NCBI RefSeq assembly: GCF_006094395.1
Contig: NZ_CP035291.1
Span: 1,426,001-1,490,000 of the forward strand
Reading direction: 5' to 3'
DNA length: 64,000 nt
Source: Staphylococcus haemolyticus
Lineage (GTDB): Bacteria > Bacillota > Bacilli > Staphylococcales > Staphylococcaceae
Each line of letters begins with the position of its first letter. The stretch's first letter is position 1. The notes below the pieces were generated by a model. It did not search any database. It had not been told where the DNA came from and saw only the letters and a program-made list of their open reading frames with translations. Both the position numbers and the translations under genes were made by a program. Positions 37,397 through 49,188 of the stretch are shown in pieces.

Positions 37397-38473
37397 TTAT
37401 CTATACTCCTTTATGAGAGAATCATGATTCATAGCACTAAGTTGTTCTGAATTAGCGCCTACACCTTTGAATGTATATTCATCAATGCGTATATCGTTAT
37501 TATATAATATCACTTCATCTTGTGCATCGACTTCCTCATCAACTTCAACAAACATATGGCTCATCATTAGTGCGCGAATAGGGTAGCGTTTACCTTTAAT
37601 TAATGCTTCATGTTTAGCTCTCGATTTAAGAATACCATCTCCATAGCCTACATCTACAACTGCTAATCGCGTATGGTCTCTAGTAGCTTCAAAGGCAAAG
37701 CTATACCCACAATTATCTCCAGCATTCACTTCACGCACTTGTATCACATTACCTTTTACAGTAAGAGATTGTTTAATACTATATTCATTTAAAGCACTAT
37801 ATGGTCGAGACCCATACAATGCAATGCCTACACGTGCATGTGTATGATGTGGTAAAAGTTTCTGACCTTCACGATAATAACTTGCACTATTTTGCGCATG
37901 AATTAAATCAAAGTGATAACCTTCATCTAATAAGGTATCTACTATATTTAACCATGCCTCACGTTCTATACTATACTCAGGCACATCAAATTCATCTGCA
38001 TAACCAAAGTGCGTCCACAATCCACTAATAATCATTTTGTCTTCATTTGAGTTAATATGATGATCATTGAGTACTTCTCTAATTTCTTCTAATGTTCTAA
38101 ATCCAGAACGATGAAGTAAGTTTTCAAATTCTAAATGTACTTTGATACCACTTAAATCATTCTTATATTTATAATAATAGGCTAATGATGGTAGGGTCAT
38201 TTGAATTTGATAATGTCTTACTTTTTCAAAATCATAAACGGCATTCATCAAGAAAATAGTGGCATCAGGCGCTATTTCTCGTACTTTAATGGCTTCTTTT
38301 AAAGAGGTAGTACTGAAAGTATTAATTCCAGCTTTTAAGAAAGAAGTAACAGCAAACTCCAAACCATAATGATAAGCGTTGTTCTTCACTACAGCCATAA
38401 TTGAATTACCATTTTTAACTTTAATAGCATTTTGTAAAAACGCTTCTTTATCGACGGACCATATTGCTGTCAA
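37397..38473 (-). CDS. alr2: Alanine-racemase-family PLP enzyme in the dap operon
   Basis: A 358-residue fold-III PLP protein. The PLP-binding Lys is in [12 protein letters not shown], and the C-terminal part has [10 protein letters not shown] and [11 protein letters not shown]. The start codon is TTG at 38471-38473, preceded by GAGAGGAG. It corresponds to Alr2 of the S. aureus lysine operon; the main Alr lies elsewhere. The exact substrate (alanine or another amino acid) is uncertain. It is short of the usual 370-380 residues. It lies between dapL and lysA with gaps of 1 and 6 bp. Confidence 0.88.
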   Translation of the reverse strand: MTAIWSVDKEAFLQNAIKVKNGNSIMAVVKNNAYHYGLEFAVTSFLKAGINTFSTTSLKEAIKVREIAPDATIFLMNAVYDFEKVRHYQIQMTLPSLAYYYKYKNDLSGIKVHLEFENLLHRSGFRTLEEIREVLNDHHINSNEDKMIISGLWTHFGYADEFDVPEYSIEREAWLNIVDTLLDEGYHFDLIHAQNSASYYREGQKLLPHHTHARVGIALYGSRPYSALNEYSIKQSLTVKGNVIQVREVNAGDNCGYSFAFEATRDHTRLAVVDVGYGDGILKSRAKHEALIKGKRYPIRALMMSHMFVEVDEEVDAQDEVILYNNDIRIDEYTFKGVGANSEQLSAMNHDSLIKEYR

Positions 38474-38479
38474 TGTGAA

Positions 38480-39634
38480 TTACTCCTCTCCATAATGCAT
38501 TAATAATTGTTCATAATAATTTGCCACATAGATTAATACTTTTTCATCAAAATTAAGATGAGATGTATGAAGTCCAGTCACAAAACCTTTGTCTTCGTTT
38601 CGAGTACCTACAAATGCAAAGTATGCTGGGGCCAACTGTTGACCATAGAAGCTAAAGTCTTCACCAAATAAGAATGGAAGAGGCTTATCTATAACTTCTA
38701 GATTTGCAGCATTAATCGCTTGTTCTACACTCGCACGCAATTTAGGACTATTCATCGTAGGTGGGTAGCCTTCTTCAAATTTCACTTCACAATCCACATT
38801 AAATAATAAGCTTACACTCTCAGCAATTTTATGCATTTGTGTTTTTACTACATTTAAATCATTTGGATCATAAGTTCGAATCGTTCCTTCTAAATATCCA
38901 TGGCTAGCTACAGTGTTAATAGCTTCTCCAGCTTCAAAATGACCCATATGAACAATATTTCGTTTTAAGCCATTGAGATGATACTGTTGTATTTGTCCTA
39001 CTTGATTTAGAACGTGTAGAAGGGCTTCACCACATGAATGACCTTGCTCTTTATCTGCAACATGACTTGATAATCCTTTTAAGAAGAAGCGATATTCAGT
39101 TGCACTTGCTGTAATTTCTTCATCACGGATAACAACTTGTCCTTCATCGGCAAATGGATTAACATGGATGCCAAAAACAGCTTCTATTGGATAGTTATTA
39201 AACGCACCTGCTTTAATTAGACGATTCGCTCCGCCACCAGTTTCTTCGGCAGGTTGGAAGATGAATACAACGTTGTGTGGAAGCGTTCCTTTATCGAACA
39301 TTTCTTTGCATCGTTTAACAAATAACATTAATGCCGTTGTATGTCCGTCGTGACCACATGCATGCATTACATTATCCGTTTGACTTCGATAATCGACATC
39401 ATTTTCTTCAAAAATTGGTAACGCATCGATATCCGCACGAAATGCAATGGTATGATCACTATTACCGTTTAAGTATGCTATTGCACCAGTTTCAAGAGGG
39501 CGCTCATATGACACTCCTAATTCTTCTAAAAACTGTGTGATATATTTTGTCGTCTCGAATTCATGTAAACTTAATTCTGGATGTTGATGTAAATGTCTTC
39601 TATGTTTAGTTACAAACTCTAATTCACTCATCAT
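38480..39634 (-). CDS. dapL: M20 amidohydrolase, probable N-acetyl-diaminopimelate deacetylase
   Basis: A 384-residue metallopeptidase-fold enzyme: [11 protein letters not shown] at the N-terminus, [19 protein letters not shown] and [11 protein letters not shown] supply the metal ligands. The operon supports deacetylation of N-acetyl-LL-diaminopimelate, the step after DapD in the acetyl branch of lysine synthesis. Similar sequences are often called hippurate hydrolases. Two ATGs (39634 and 39631) follow AAAGGA. Unlike its neighbours it is separated from dapD by 309 bp that holds a terminator-like hairpin. Confidence 0.88.
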   Translation of the reverse strand: MMSELEFVTKHRRHLHQHPELSLHEFETTKYITQFLEELGVSYERPLETGAIAYLNGNSDHTIAFRADIDALPIFEENDVDYRSQTDNVMHACGHDGHTTALMLFVKRCKEMFDKGTLPHNVVFIFQPAEETGGGANRLIKAGAFNNYPIEAVFGIHVNPFADEGQVVIRDEEITASATEYRFFLKGLSSHVADKEQGHSCGEALLHVLNQVGQIQQYHLNGLKRNIVHMGHFEAGEAINTVASHGYLEGTIRTYDPNDLNVVKTQMHKIAESVSLLFNVDCEVKFEEGYPPTMNSPKLRASVEQAINAANLEVIDKPLPFLFGEDFSFYGQQLAPAYFAFVGTRNEDKGFVTGLHTSHLNFDEKVLIYVANYYEQLLMHYGEE

Positions 39635-39748
39635 ATCATTCCTTTATTAACTTAATTAGTCTTATTAATATTGTAACTTATTTCATCTTTTTATGTATGA
39701 CGTGATATTAATTTAAATAGTTTTAATTTTGAAATAGAGGCGTATGGA

Positions 39749-39832
39749 TTATTTGCCCATTGCTTGGCCTGTTGGTAAAAATTCTAAATACTCTTTACTA
39801 TGCCCAATCCACTTTTCATAAGAATAACTAAA
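39749..39832 (-). pseudogene. Possible C-terminal coding remnant
   Basis: On the minus strand one frame reads FSYSYEKWIGHSKEYLEF, then LPTGQAMGK and a stop. It has a protein-like composition, unlike the usual AT-rich spacer, but no start codon, and a stop codon precedes it across the hairpin. It could be the tail of a lost gene in the gap between dapD and dapL. I do not recognise the protein. It may equally be chance. Confidence 0.3.
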
Positions 39833-39865
39833 ACTGAGAAGGGCTCAGTTAAGCGCCTTCTCAGT
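39829..39865 (-). terminator. Hairpin between dapD and dapL
   Basis: A perfect 10-bp stem (39833-39842 with 39856-39865) followed on the minus strand by TTTT. It could end or reduce transcription in the middle of the lysine operon. Confidence 0.65.
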
Positions 39866-39943
39866 TCAGTAAGCTATTGTGATTATGCAATACAGCTATA
39901 AAATAGTTTTTTTGACATAGCCACTCATCAAACACTCATATCA

Positions 39944-40663
39944 TTAGTCATTTAATTTTCTTAATGCTGAAACAATTTCACGTTTAGAGTCTTCTACTTC
40001 CGAAGTTTGTTTAATCACTTTAGCAGGGGTACCAGCTACGACTGCACCAGCTGGAACATCTTGAGTAACAATTGCACCCGCAGCGACAATTGCGCCTTCG
40101 CCAACATGAACACCTTCTAAAATGACTGCATTAGCACCAATTAATACATTATCATCTATGACTACTGGTGAAGCACTAGGAGGCTCAATTACGCCAGCTA
40201 GAACGGCGCCAGCACCTACATGCACATTTTTACCAGTTGTCGCACGACCGCCTAATGTAGCATTCATATCAATCATAGTTCCTTCACCAACTACAGCACC
40301 AATATTGATTGTTGCGCCCATCATAACGACAGCACCGTCTTCAATAATTGCTTGTTCACGTATAAATGCACCTGGTTCAATACGCGCATTTGTATTTGTT
40401 AAGTCTTTAAGTGGAATTGCTGAATTACGTCGATCCATTTCAATTTCTAACTCAGTAATTGTAGATTGGTTTGATTCATAGAATGGTTTCCAATCATCGG
40501 CTTCACAAAAGATTACTTTAGAATTGTCGGAACCAAATACTTTAAAAGAATCAGGGAAGGTAACACCATCAAAATTACCATTAACATATACTTTTAATGG
40601 TGTAGATTTTTTGGCGTCACTAATATATTGAATAATTTCCTCAGCTGATAAATGTTGTACCAT
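39944..40663 (-). CDS. dapD: Tetrahydrodipicolinate N-acetyltransferase
   Basis: A 239-residue acyltransferase with a left-handed beta-helix: an N-terminal alpha/beta part, then hexapeptide repeats ([20 protein letters not shown] and on to [15 protein letters not shown]). It acetylates tetrahydrodipicolinate, marking the acetyl branch of diaminopimelate synthesis, in step with the deacetylase downstream. AAGGAGAG precedes the ATG. Its gene follows dapB with a 39-bp gap. Confidence 0.95.
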   Translation of the reverse strand: MVQHLSAEEIIQYISDAKKSTPLKVYVNGNFDGVTFPDSFKVFGSDNSKVIFCEADDWKPFYESNQSTITELEIEMDRRNSAIPLKDLTNTNARIEPGAFIREQAIIEDGAVVMMGATINIGAVVGEGTMIDMNATLGGRATTGKNVHVGAGAVLAGVIEPPSASPVVIDDNVLIGANAVILEGVHVGEGAIVAAGAIVTQDVPAGAVVAGTPAKVIKQTSEVEDSKREIVSALRKLND

Positions 40664-40702
40664 AATTTAAGTCTCTCCTTAATATTTGCTAGATTTTATA
40701 AC

Positions 40703-41427
40703 TTATAGGTTGTCAAACGTGTAATAACCGTTAGATTGGTTTATTAATTTTTCAGCAGCAGTGATTGCTCCATTTGCAAAAATATCTTTAGACTGTGCTT
40801 TATGTGAGATTGTAATGGTTTCATCTGTTCCTGCAAATAATACATCATGTTCACCTACAATAGTCCCACCACGAATTGAGTGAATGCCAACTTCGTCTTT
40901 AGTGCGTTGTTCTGTAAGTTCATGTCGATCATAAACTGTTGTGATATTTTGGCGTAAGTCTTTAATAACATCATATAATTTTACTAATGTCCCACTAGGA
41001 GCATCTACTTTTTTATTATGATGTGCTTCAGTCAACTCGATATCATAATCTTGCAGAAGTGGGACAGCTGCTTCTAATATTTTAGTTAGAGCATGTACAC
41101 CATAACTCATATTTGCACTAAAGAATACTGGCATGTTATGGCTTAATTCATTTAACTTTTCAATTAATTTTTCCTTTTCACCTGTAGTAGCTATAACTAA
41201 AGGTAATTGAAACTCTTCTTCAAGAAGTGGGAACAATAGATTAGGATTTGAAAAATCAATCGCTACATCCGCTTCATTTTGTGCATCAGCAATGTGATCA
41301 TAGTGTGTATATGGTGTTGTCTCATTTTTTTGAGGCTCAATAACCCCTATAATTTCATGACCTTTTTCCTCTGCTAATCGAGCCACTCTTTGATTCATTG
41401 CACCGTAACCAATAAGTAAAATTTTCA

Positions 41428-41428
<1 letters not shown>
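40703..41428 (-). CDS. dapB: 4-hydroxy-tetrahydrodipicolinate reductase
   Basis: A 241-residue NAD(P)H enzyme: dinucleotide-binding [11 protein letters not shown] at the N-terminus, ATTGEKEKL, the catalytic-helix [17 protein letters not shown] and [14 protein letters not shown]. It makes tetrahydrodipicolinate for DapD. The ATG shares one base with the dapA stop, showing translational coupling. Somewhat shorter than the Gram-negative enzymes, as in other staphylococci. Confidence 0.96.
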
Positions 41429-43303
<1,875 letters not shown>

Positions 43304-43368
43304 AAAAGTCACTCCAATATCATTTGTTTGAATTTTAAAAAAATTATTTATAAATAGCATGTTGATGT

Positions 43369-44571
43369 TTAAATATCAAATGCATTGTATAATACTTCAA
43401 CCGCTTTTTCTCCATTATCAGCATCTATCACATATGAAATACTAATTTCAGATGTTGTAGTTTGATAGAATGGGATATTTGCATTAATTAAAGTAATGAA
43501 AGCCTTTGATGCAACGCCCGACATATCTCTCATACCAGAACCAATAAGCGAAATTTTAACGTATTCTTCATTAATTTTATAATCCAATGCGTTAAATGAA
43601 GAAGAAAGATTACTCAAAATAGTTGAAATTTGTTGTACATCACTATCTTTAATAGAGAATGATAGCTGCAATCCTTCAATGTTAATTATTTGGGATATCA
43701 TATCCACATTTACTGAACCTTCTTCTAATGCTGTGAACAATTGCGTTAAAAGACGATTATCAGGTAGGGGATAACTAATTGTAACGTGCATCATATGTTT
43801 ATCTAATGCTACACCTGTTACAGCTTTCTTCTCTAATAAATCTGTTCTTGACATAATCCATGTTCCTTTCTCATTTGATAAAGTTCTACCGAGATACAAT
43901 GGGATATCATAGTTCTTAGCAAGTTCTACGCTTCGAGTTTCAAGAACGCCTGCACCTAATGCACTCATTTCCATCATTTCTTCATAAGAAACATAATCTA
44001 ACCGTTTTGCCTTACTTAATATTCGAGGGTCAGTGGCATAAACTCCATCAACGTCAGTATATATTTCACATGGAATTTGATTACTTGCAGCAATTGCAAC
44101 TGCCGTTGTATCTGATCCTCCACGTCCTAACGTTGTAAGTTCAAATGCATCATTGATACCTTGGAAACCAGCAACGACTAATACATCTTTGTCGGTGAAT
44201 GCTTTATCAAATGTTTCTGGATTGATTTCAGCAATTCTGCTCTTTAAATGATGGCCAATCGTTTTAATACCTGCTTGATAACCAGTCATTGCTCTAGCAT
44301 TAACACCGATATCATTTAACACCATGGATAAATATGATACAGTCTGTTGTTCACCGGTCGTTAAAAGTAGGGCGAGTTCCTCATCTTTAGGTGTAGCAGT
44401 AAGATTTGATACATTATCCATTAATTGATCTGTTGTTTTACCCATAGCACTAACAACTACAATTAATTGTTCACCGTCATCCACACGGTTCTTAAGCATT
44501 TCTGCAATATTTTTTATCTTTGTAAAATCAGCGACGGATGAACCACCGAACTTCAAAACACTTCGTTTCAA
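43369..44571 (-). CDS. lysC: Aspartokinase
   Basis: A 400-residue kinase that phosphorylates aspartate. It has the N-terminal KFGGSSVAD motif, FQGINDAFELTTLGRGGSDTTA (kinase domain), then two C-terminal ACT domains (VNVDMISQIINIEGL; SLIGSGMRDMSGVAS) for feedback control. The start is TTG 44571 with AGGAGG seven bases upstream; the longer frame to 44601 runs into the ribosome binding site and leader and has no support. It is first in the lysine operon, behind a lysine riboswitch. Confidence 0.95.
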   Translation of the reverse strand: MKRSVLKFGGSSVADFTKIKNIAEMLKNRVDDGEQLIVVVSAMGKTTDQLMDNVSNLTATPKDEELALLLTTGEQQTVSYLSMVLNDIGVNARAMTGYQAGIKTIGHHLKSRIAEINPETFDKAFTDKDVLVVAGFQGINDAFELTTLGRGGSDTTAVAIAASNQIPCEIYTDVDGVYATDPRILSKAKRLDYVSYEEMMEMSALGAGVLETRSVELAKNYDIPLYLGRTLSNEKGTWIMSRTDLLEKKAVTGVALDKHMMHVTISYPLPDNRLLTQLFTALEEGSVNVDMISQIINIEGLQLSFSIKDSDVQQISTILSNLSSSFNALDYKINEEYVKISLIGSGMRDMSGVASKAFITLINANIPFYQTTTSEISISYVIDADNGEKAVEVLYNAFDI

Positions 44572-44610
44572 AACTTTACCTCCTAAAATATAGGGAGGCA
44601 CACGCTATAA

Positions 44611-44642
44611 AAAAGAACAAGTTCGGAAGTGCGAACTTGTTC
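44611..44642 (-). terminator. Intrinsic terminator of the lysine riboswitch
   Basis: A perfect 11-bp stem (44615-44625 with 44632-44642), 6-nt loop, then T residues on the minus strand. It lies about 30 bp before the lysC ribosome binding site. Confidence 0.93.
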
Positions 44643-44827
44643 GTGATTTATATACAAGTGATGCACTCCATTATTAAATAATAATGACAAACTTTCAGCT
44701 CTTAACCACAAAGTCCAACAAATCATAGCTGCGATTATGATTCATTTCGGCATCGCACCCTTTCTATATTAGCTGTTGCAGACAGTTTATCTAATATATA
44801 CTGATGATTGATGCGCCTCATCAATTT
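44611..44827 (-). promoter_or_regulatory. Lysine (L-box) riboswitch
   Basis: On the minus strand the leader carries L-box landmarks in order: GAGGCGC, AGTA near the start, AGAAAGGGTGCGATGCCGAA, GGACTTTGTGG, and the closing strand CATCACTT pairing with AATTGATG. The aptamer spans about 44656-44827. A terminator hairpin (44615-44642) sits between it and the lysC ribosome binding site, so lysine should cause premature termination of the whole operon. Confidence 0.92.
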
Positions 44828-44850
44828 CTTATTCAATTGCTATGTTTTAT

Positions 44851-44879
44851 ATTATACATATGGCAATTGTGTCTGTAAA
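44851..44879 (-). promoter_or_regulatory. Promoter of the lysine operon
   Basis: TTTACA (44874-44879), exactly 17 bp, and a perfect TATAAT (44851-44856), placing the start point about 20 nt before the aptamer. Confidence 0.85.
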
Positions 44880-44972
44880 CCGATAATTGTGATTTTTTGA
44901 AATAGACTGAAAAATTAGAAAGTACTTTTACTATATGTAAGTAAAGATTTATCAAATGAGTAATATGATAGT

Positions 44973-45012
44973 AAAAAACGCACTCCCCAATTTAGTAATA
45001 GGGAAGTGCGTA
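44973..45012 (-). terminator. Terminator of the ABC-F gene
   Basis: Arms of about 10 bp, CGCACTTCCC with GGGGAGTGCG (one G-U), an 11-nt loop and a T run on the minus strand, 13 bp after the stop codon. Confidence 0.88.
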
Positions 45013-45024
45013 TGTGCTTATATA

Positions 45025-46629
45025 TTATTTTTGTAATACGCCAATTTCTTGTAAATATTCTTCATAAGGAACTTCTTTAGATAAACCACCTGATTGATTT
45101 AGATCAATCACACGATTTGCAATAGTATTGATAAATTCAAAGTCATAAGATGTAAAGATGATTGATCCTTTGAAAGAAGCTAATCCATCATTTACTGCTG
45201 TAATACTTTCTAAGTCAAGATGGTTAGTAGGTTCGTCTAATAGTAAAACATTAGCACTTGATAGCATCATTTTACTTAACATACAGCGAACTTTTTCACC
45301 ACCAGAGAGCACACTAGCTTTCTTTTTAACTTCTTCACCACTAAATAACATTCGTCCTAAGAAACCACGTAAGAAAGTTTCTGTTTGTTCATATTCAGGT
45401 GCATATTGACGTAACCAGTCTACTAAATTCATGTCTACGCCTTCAAAGAACTCTGAGTTATCTTTAGGGAAGTAACTTAATGAAGTTGTTACACCCCATT
45501 TAAATGTACCTTCATCAGGCTCCATTTCACCAGCTAAAATTTTCAGTAATGTAGTTTTTGCAATTTCACTATCTCCAATCAAAATTGCTTTATCATTAGG
45601 ATTCATAGTGAATGAAATGTTATCAAGTACTTTTTCACCATCAATTGTTTTAGAAAGTCCTTGAACAGTCAATAAATCATTACCGATTTCACGCTCTGGT
45701 GTGAATTTAACATATGGATAACGTCTTGAAGATGGTTGAATATCATCTAATTCAATTTTTTCTAATTGTTTCTTACGACTTGTTGCCTGTTTAGACTTAG
45801 AGGCATTAGCTGAGAAACGTACAATAAAGTCTTGTAACTCTTTAATTTTTTCTTCTTTTTTCTTATTTTGTTCTTGAGCCATTTTTTGAGCTAATTGACT
45901 AGATTGATACCAGAAATCATAGTTACCTACATATAATTTAATCTTACCGAAATCTAAATCAGCAATATGTGTACATACATTGTTTAAAAAGTGACGGTCA
46001 TGAGATACCACGATGACAGTATTATCGAAGTTAATTAAGAAATCCTCTAACCAACTAATGGCAGGAATATCTAGACCATTGGTAGGCTCATCAAGTAAAA
46101 GTACATCAGGCTCACCAAATAAACTTTGAGCTAATAAGACTTTCACTTTTTGATTATTTTCCAATTCTGACATTTGCTTATCATGTAAATCAGCAGATAT
46201 GCCTAAACCTGAAAGTAAAGAAGCAGCGTCAGCCTCTGCGTTCCAACCATTCATTTCGGCGAATTCACCTTCTAGTTCAGCGGCACGTATACCATCCTCA
46301 TCACTGAAATCAGGTTTCATATAAATTTCATCTTTTTCTTTCATGACTTCATATAAGCGTTCATGTCCCTTGATAACAACATCTAATACACGTTCTTCTT
46401 CATAGGCGAAGTGATCTTGTTTCAAAACAGCTAAACGTTCATCTTTACCCATTGAAACATGTCCTGTTTGAGAATCAATTTCTCCTGATAAAATTTTTAA
46501 AAACGTTGATTTACCAGCACCATTAGCACCGATAAGCCCATAACAATTTCCTTCAGTAAACTTAATATTTACATCTTCAAAAAGTTTACGATCGCCAAAA
46601 CGTAAACTTACATCAGTTACTTGTAGCAT
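45025..46629 (-). CDS. ABC-F family ATPase (YkpA/YbiT type)
   Basis: A 534-residue soluble protein with two ABC ATPase domains and no membrane segments. Domain 1: Walker A GANGAGKST, signature region MSELENNQKVKVLLAQ. A charged linker rich in Lys and Glu (about 245-290) follows. Domain 2: Walker A position GDSEIAKTT, signature LSGGEKVR, Walker B LLLDEPTNHLD. ABC-F proteins act on the ribosome. The domain-1 signature (SELENNQK) and domain-2 Walker A (GDSEIAKTT, lacking the usual G-x-G-K) are altered, as in the YkpA branch. It lacks the extended resistance-type linker, so antibiotic resistance is unlikely. Confidence 0.9.
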   Translation of the reverse strand: MLQVTDVSLRFGDRKLFEDVNIKFTEGNCYGLIGANGAGKSTFLKILSGEIDSQTGHVSMGKDERLAVLKQDHFAYEEERVLDVVIKGHERLYEVMKEKDEIYMKPDFSDEDGIRAAELEGEFAEMNGWNAEADAASLLSGLGISADLHDKQMSELENNQKVKVLLAQSLFGEPDVLLLDEPTNGLDIPAISWLEDFLINFDNTVIVVSHDRHFLNNVCTHIADLDFGKIKLYVGNYDFWYQSSQLAQKMAQEQNKKKEEKIKELQDFIVRFSANASKSKQATSRKKQLEKIELDDIQPSSRRYPYVKFTPEREIGNDLLTVQGLSKTIDGEKVLDNISFTMNPNDKAILIGDSEIAKTTLLKILAGEMEPDEGTFKWGVTTSLSYFPKDNSEFFEGVDMNLVDWLRQYAPEYEQTETFLRGFLGRMLFSGEEVKKKASVLSGGEKVRCMLSKMMLSSANVLLLDEPTNHLDLESITAVNDGLASFKGSIIFTSYDFEFINTIANRVIDLNQSGGLSKEVPYEEYLQEIGVLQK

Positions 46630-46782
46630 GCATTTACTCCTTTATTTATCGTTTATCTAACGGAAAAATTATATCATATTCTTTATATAGTTTCGACCTA
46701 ATGCAAATCTAAACACGTGAATGATAGTTTTTAGTATGCATGTTATAATAATGAAGAATACAAACCCTCGAAGGAGAATATT

Positions 46783-47682
46783 ATGGCATTAGATAAAGAT
46801 ATTGTTGGTTCAATTGAATTTTTAGAAGTCATTGGCTTAGAAGGTTCTACATACCTTTTAAAAGGTCCTAATGGTGAACAAGTAAAATTAAATCAATCAG
46901 AAATCAATGATGAAGATGAATTAGAAACAGGTGAAGAGTATAGTTTCTTCATATATCCAAATCGCTCAGGCGAATTATTTGCTACTCAAAACATGCCTGA
47001 CATTACTAAAGATAAATATGATTTTGCAAAAGTGTTAAAAACAGACCGAGATGGTGCACGTGTAGATGTAGGTTTACCAAGAGAAGTGCTAATCCCATGG
47101 GAAGATTTACCGAAAGTAAAATCACTATGGCCACAAACTGGAGATTATGTACTAGTAACATTACGTATAGATAGAGAAAATCAAATGTTTGCTCGTCTTG
47201 CTAGTGAAACAATAGTAGAAAAAATGTTTACACCTGTATATGATGATGAAAAACAGAATGAACTTATTAAAGCTAGACCATATCGACTATTAAGAATTGG
47301 TAGTTTCTTATTATCGAAGGAAGGCTATAAAATCTTTGTGCATGAATCAGAGCGTAAAGAAGAACCCCGATTAGGTGAAGAAGTAGAAGTACGTATTATT
47401 GGTCATAATGATAAAGGTGAACTCAATGGTTCATTTTTACCTTTAGCTCATGAACGTCTTGATGATGATGGTCAAGTAATCTTTGATTTATTAGTAGAAT
47501 ATGAAGGTGAATTACCTTTTTGGGATAAATCAAGCCCAGAAGCAATTAAAGAGGTGTTCAATATGAGTAAAGGCTCTTTTAAACGCGCAATTGGTCATTT
47601 ATATAAACATAAAATTATTAATATTGAAACAGGTAAGATTTCTTTAACCAAGAAGGGTTGGAGTCGAGTAGAAGATAAATAA
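46783..47682 (+). CDS. cvfB: Conserved virulence factor B (S1-domain RNA-binding protein)
   Basis: A 299-residue protein with several S1-like beta-barrel domains and a C-terminal winged helix (FNMSKGSFKRAIGHLYKHKII). Recognisable segments are LEGSTYLLKGPNGEQVKL, DRDGARVDVGLPREVLIPWEDLP and EGYKIFVHESERKEEP. In S. aureus CvfB binds RNA and affects agr, haemolysin and protease expression. It is divergent from the ABC-F gene as in S. aureus. GAAGGAGA precedes the ATG, and a strong terminator follows. Confidence 0.94.
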   Translation: MALDKDIVGSIEFLEVIGLEGSTYLLKGPNGEQVKLNQSEINDEDELETGEEYSFFIYPNRSGELFATQNMPDITKDKYDFAKVLKTDRDGARVDVGLPREVLIPWEDLPKVKSLWPQTGDYVLVTLRIDRENQMFARLASETIVEKMFTPVYDDEKQNELIKARPYRLLRIGSFLLSKEGYKIFVHESERKEEPRLGEEVEVRIIGHNDKGELNGSFLPLAHERLDDDGQVIFDLLVEYEGELPFWDKSSPEAIKEVFNMSKGSFKRAIGHLYKHKIINIETGKISLTKKGWSRVEDK

Positions 47683-47849
47683 CCATAAATATAAACAATT
47701 TCCTTCTATTAAAATAGTTGTTTTAATAATACTAAGTTATAACGTTAAAATTTAAGTAATCTTAAGTCAAAAAATTAATTTAAAGTCATATTACTTATTC
47801 AAAGTAAAATACAGCACTAACAATATATTATACGCTTTCAGTCACCTTT

Positions 47850-47902
47850 ACGGGAGTAATACAGTTTTTCATTATAAATTCTGTATCACTCCCGTCTTTT
47901 TT
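47850..47902 (+). terminator. Terminator upstream of pstS
   Basis: A 15-bp stem (ACGGGAGTAATACAG with CTGTATCACTCCCGT, one mismatch), a 16-nt loop and seven T. It ends cvfB, 170 bp away. The rest of the 47683-48052 gap is AT-rich, apart from the Pho box. Confidence 0.85.
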
Positions 47903-47942
47903 ATAGATAATTTTTATAAAAAATATTGATGTTCCTGCAATC

Positions 47943-47996
47943 TTAACAAAACCTTTACATTTAAACTATTTTATATTAACAAAAGGTATGTATTAT
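47943..47996 (+). promoter_or_regulatory. PhoP box and promoter of the pst operon
   Basis: TTAACA (47943), TTTACA (47954) and TTAACA (47976) stand in one 11-bp register, with only the repeat at 47965 degenerate. This is the pattern of direct TT(A/T)ACA repeats bound by PhoP in Firmicutes. TATTAT at 47991-47996 is a plausible -10. Phosphate-starvation induction is inferred. Confidence 0.72.
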
Positions 47997-48052
47997 AAGC
48001 ATTGTAAGAAATACATATAACATTTTGGGTTATCTATTAGGAGGATATTTTA

Positions 48053-49003
48053 ATGAAAAAATGGCAATTAGTTGGTACAACTGTTTTAGGCGCTTCAGTA
48101 TTATTAGGCGCATGTGGCGGTGGAGATAGCAGTGGAAGTGGTTCTGGAGATGGCAAAGACCTTAAAGGTGAAGCCAAAGGTGAAGGTTCATCAACAGTAG
48201 CTCCAATCGTTGAAAAATTAAACGAAAAATGGGCTAAAGATCATCCAAACGCTACTATTTCATCTGGTCAAGCAGGTACTGGTGCTGGTTTTGAAAAATT
48301 CATCGCTGGCGAAACTGATTTCTCACAAGCTTCTAGACCTATTAAAGATGAAGAAAAACAAAAATTAGAAGACAAAGACATTAAATATAAAGAATTCAAA
48401 ATTGCACAAGATGGTGTAACTGTTGCAGTTAACAAAGACAACGACTTTGTTAAAGAATTATCTAAAGATCAATTGAAAAAAATCTACAACGGCGAAGCTA
48501 AAACTTGGAAAGATGTAAATTCTAGCTGGCCTGATAAAAAAATCAAAGCTTTCTCTCCAAACTCAAGTCACGGTACTTATGATTTCTTTGAAGAAGAAGT
48601 AATGGATAAAGAAGATATCAAAGCTGAGAAAAACGGAGACACTAACGTAATTGTTCAATCAGTTGAGAAAAACAAAGAGGGTATCGGTTACTTCGGTTAT
48701 AACTTCTACGAACAAAACAAAGATAAATTAAAAGAAGTTAAAATCAAAGACGACAAAGGTAAAACAACTGAACCAACTAAGAAAACAATCAAAGACGGTT
48801 CATATGCTTTAAGTAGACCATTATTCTTATATGTAAAAGAAAAATCATTAAAAGATAATGATGTTATGAGAGAATTCATCAAATTCACATTAGAAGACAA
48901 AGGTAAATCTGCTGAAGATGCTGGTTATGTAGCTTCTCCAGATAAAACTTACAAAGATGAACTTAAAGATTTAAAAAAATACGATAAAAAATCAGATAAA
49001 TAA
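48053..49003 (+). CDS. pstS: Phosphate ABC transporter substrate-binding lipoprotein PstS
   Basis: A 316-residue lipoprotein: signal peptide ending in the lipobox LGAC (Cys21), then a Gly/Ser-rich tether and the periplasmic-binding-protein fold. Phosphate-contacting loops are recognisable in [33 protein letters not shown] and [13 protein letters not shown]. It captures phosphate at the cell surface and gives it to PstCA. A Pho box precedes the gene; GAGGATAT is the ribosome binding site. A stable hairpin follows before pstC. Confidence 0.96.
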   Translation: MKKWQLVGTTVLGASVLLGACGGGDSSGSGSGDGKDLKGEAKGEGSSTVAPIVEKLNEKWAKDHPNATISSGQAGTGAGFEKFIAGETDFSQASRPIKDEEKQKLEDKDIKYKEFKIAQDGVTVAVNKDNDFVKELSKDQLKKIYNGEAKTWKDVNSSWPDKKIKAFSPNSSHGTYDFFEEEVMDKEDIKAEKNGDTNVIVQSVEKNKEGIGYFGYNFYEQNKDKLKEVKIKDDKGKTTEPTKKTIKDGSYALSRPLFLYVKEKSLKDNDVMREFIKFTLEDKGKSAEDAGYVASPDKTYKDELKDLKKYDKKSDK

Positions 49004-49050
49004 TAATCATTATTAATATCAAAGGGCTGGGAATTATTCAAGGGGTATTA

Positions 49051-49074
49051 CAAGGTAGCAACACTGCTACCTTG
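49051..49074 (+). other. Intercistronic hairpin between pstS and pstC
   Basis: Nine-bp arms CAAGGTAGC and GCTACCTTG around AACACT, without a T run. It is better explained as an mRNA-stabilising or partial-termination structure at the end of pstS, which would let pstS be made in excess over the membrane subunits. Confidence 0.6.
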
Positions 49075-49188
49075 TTCTCGAATATATGGGTGATTGTTAA
49101 AATGTTTTAGGTTAATTTGAACTCATTGTTTACCTGATAATTTCTAGCGCTTTTTTAAATTTATTGGGAGAAAAAGAGAGGGTTATAT

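Noticed and set aside
44572..44601. N-terminal extension of lysC to 44601
   Set aside because: It would translate the ribosome binding site. TTG 44571 has AGGAGG seven bases upstream and gives the normal aspartokinase start.
45025..46629. ABC-F antibiotic-resistance determinant
   Set aside because: The domain layout and short linker fit the housekeeping YkpA/YbiT branch, not Vga/Lsa/Msr, and the gene sits in a conserved core location.
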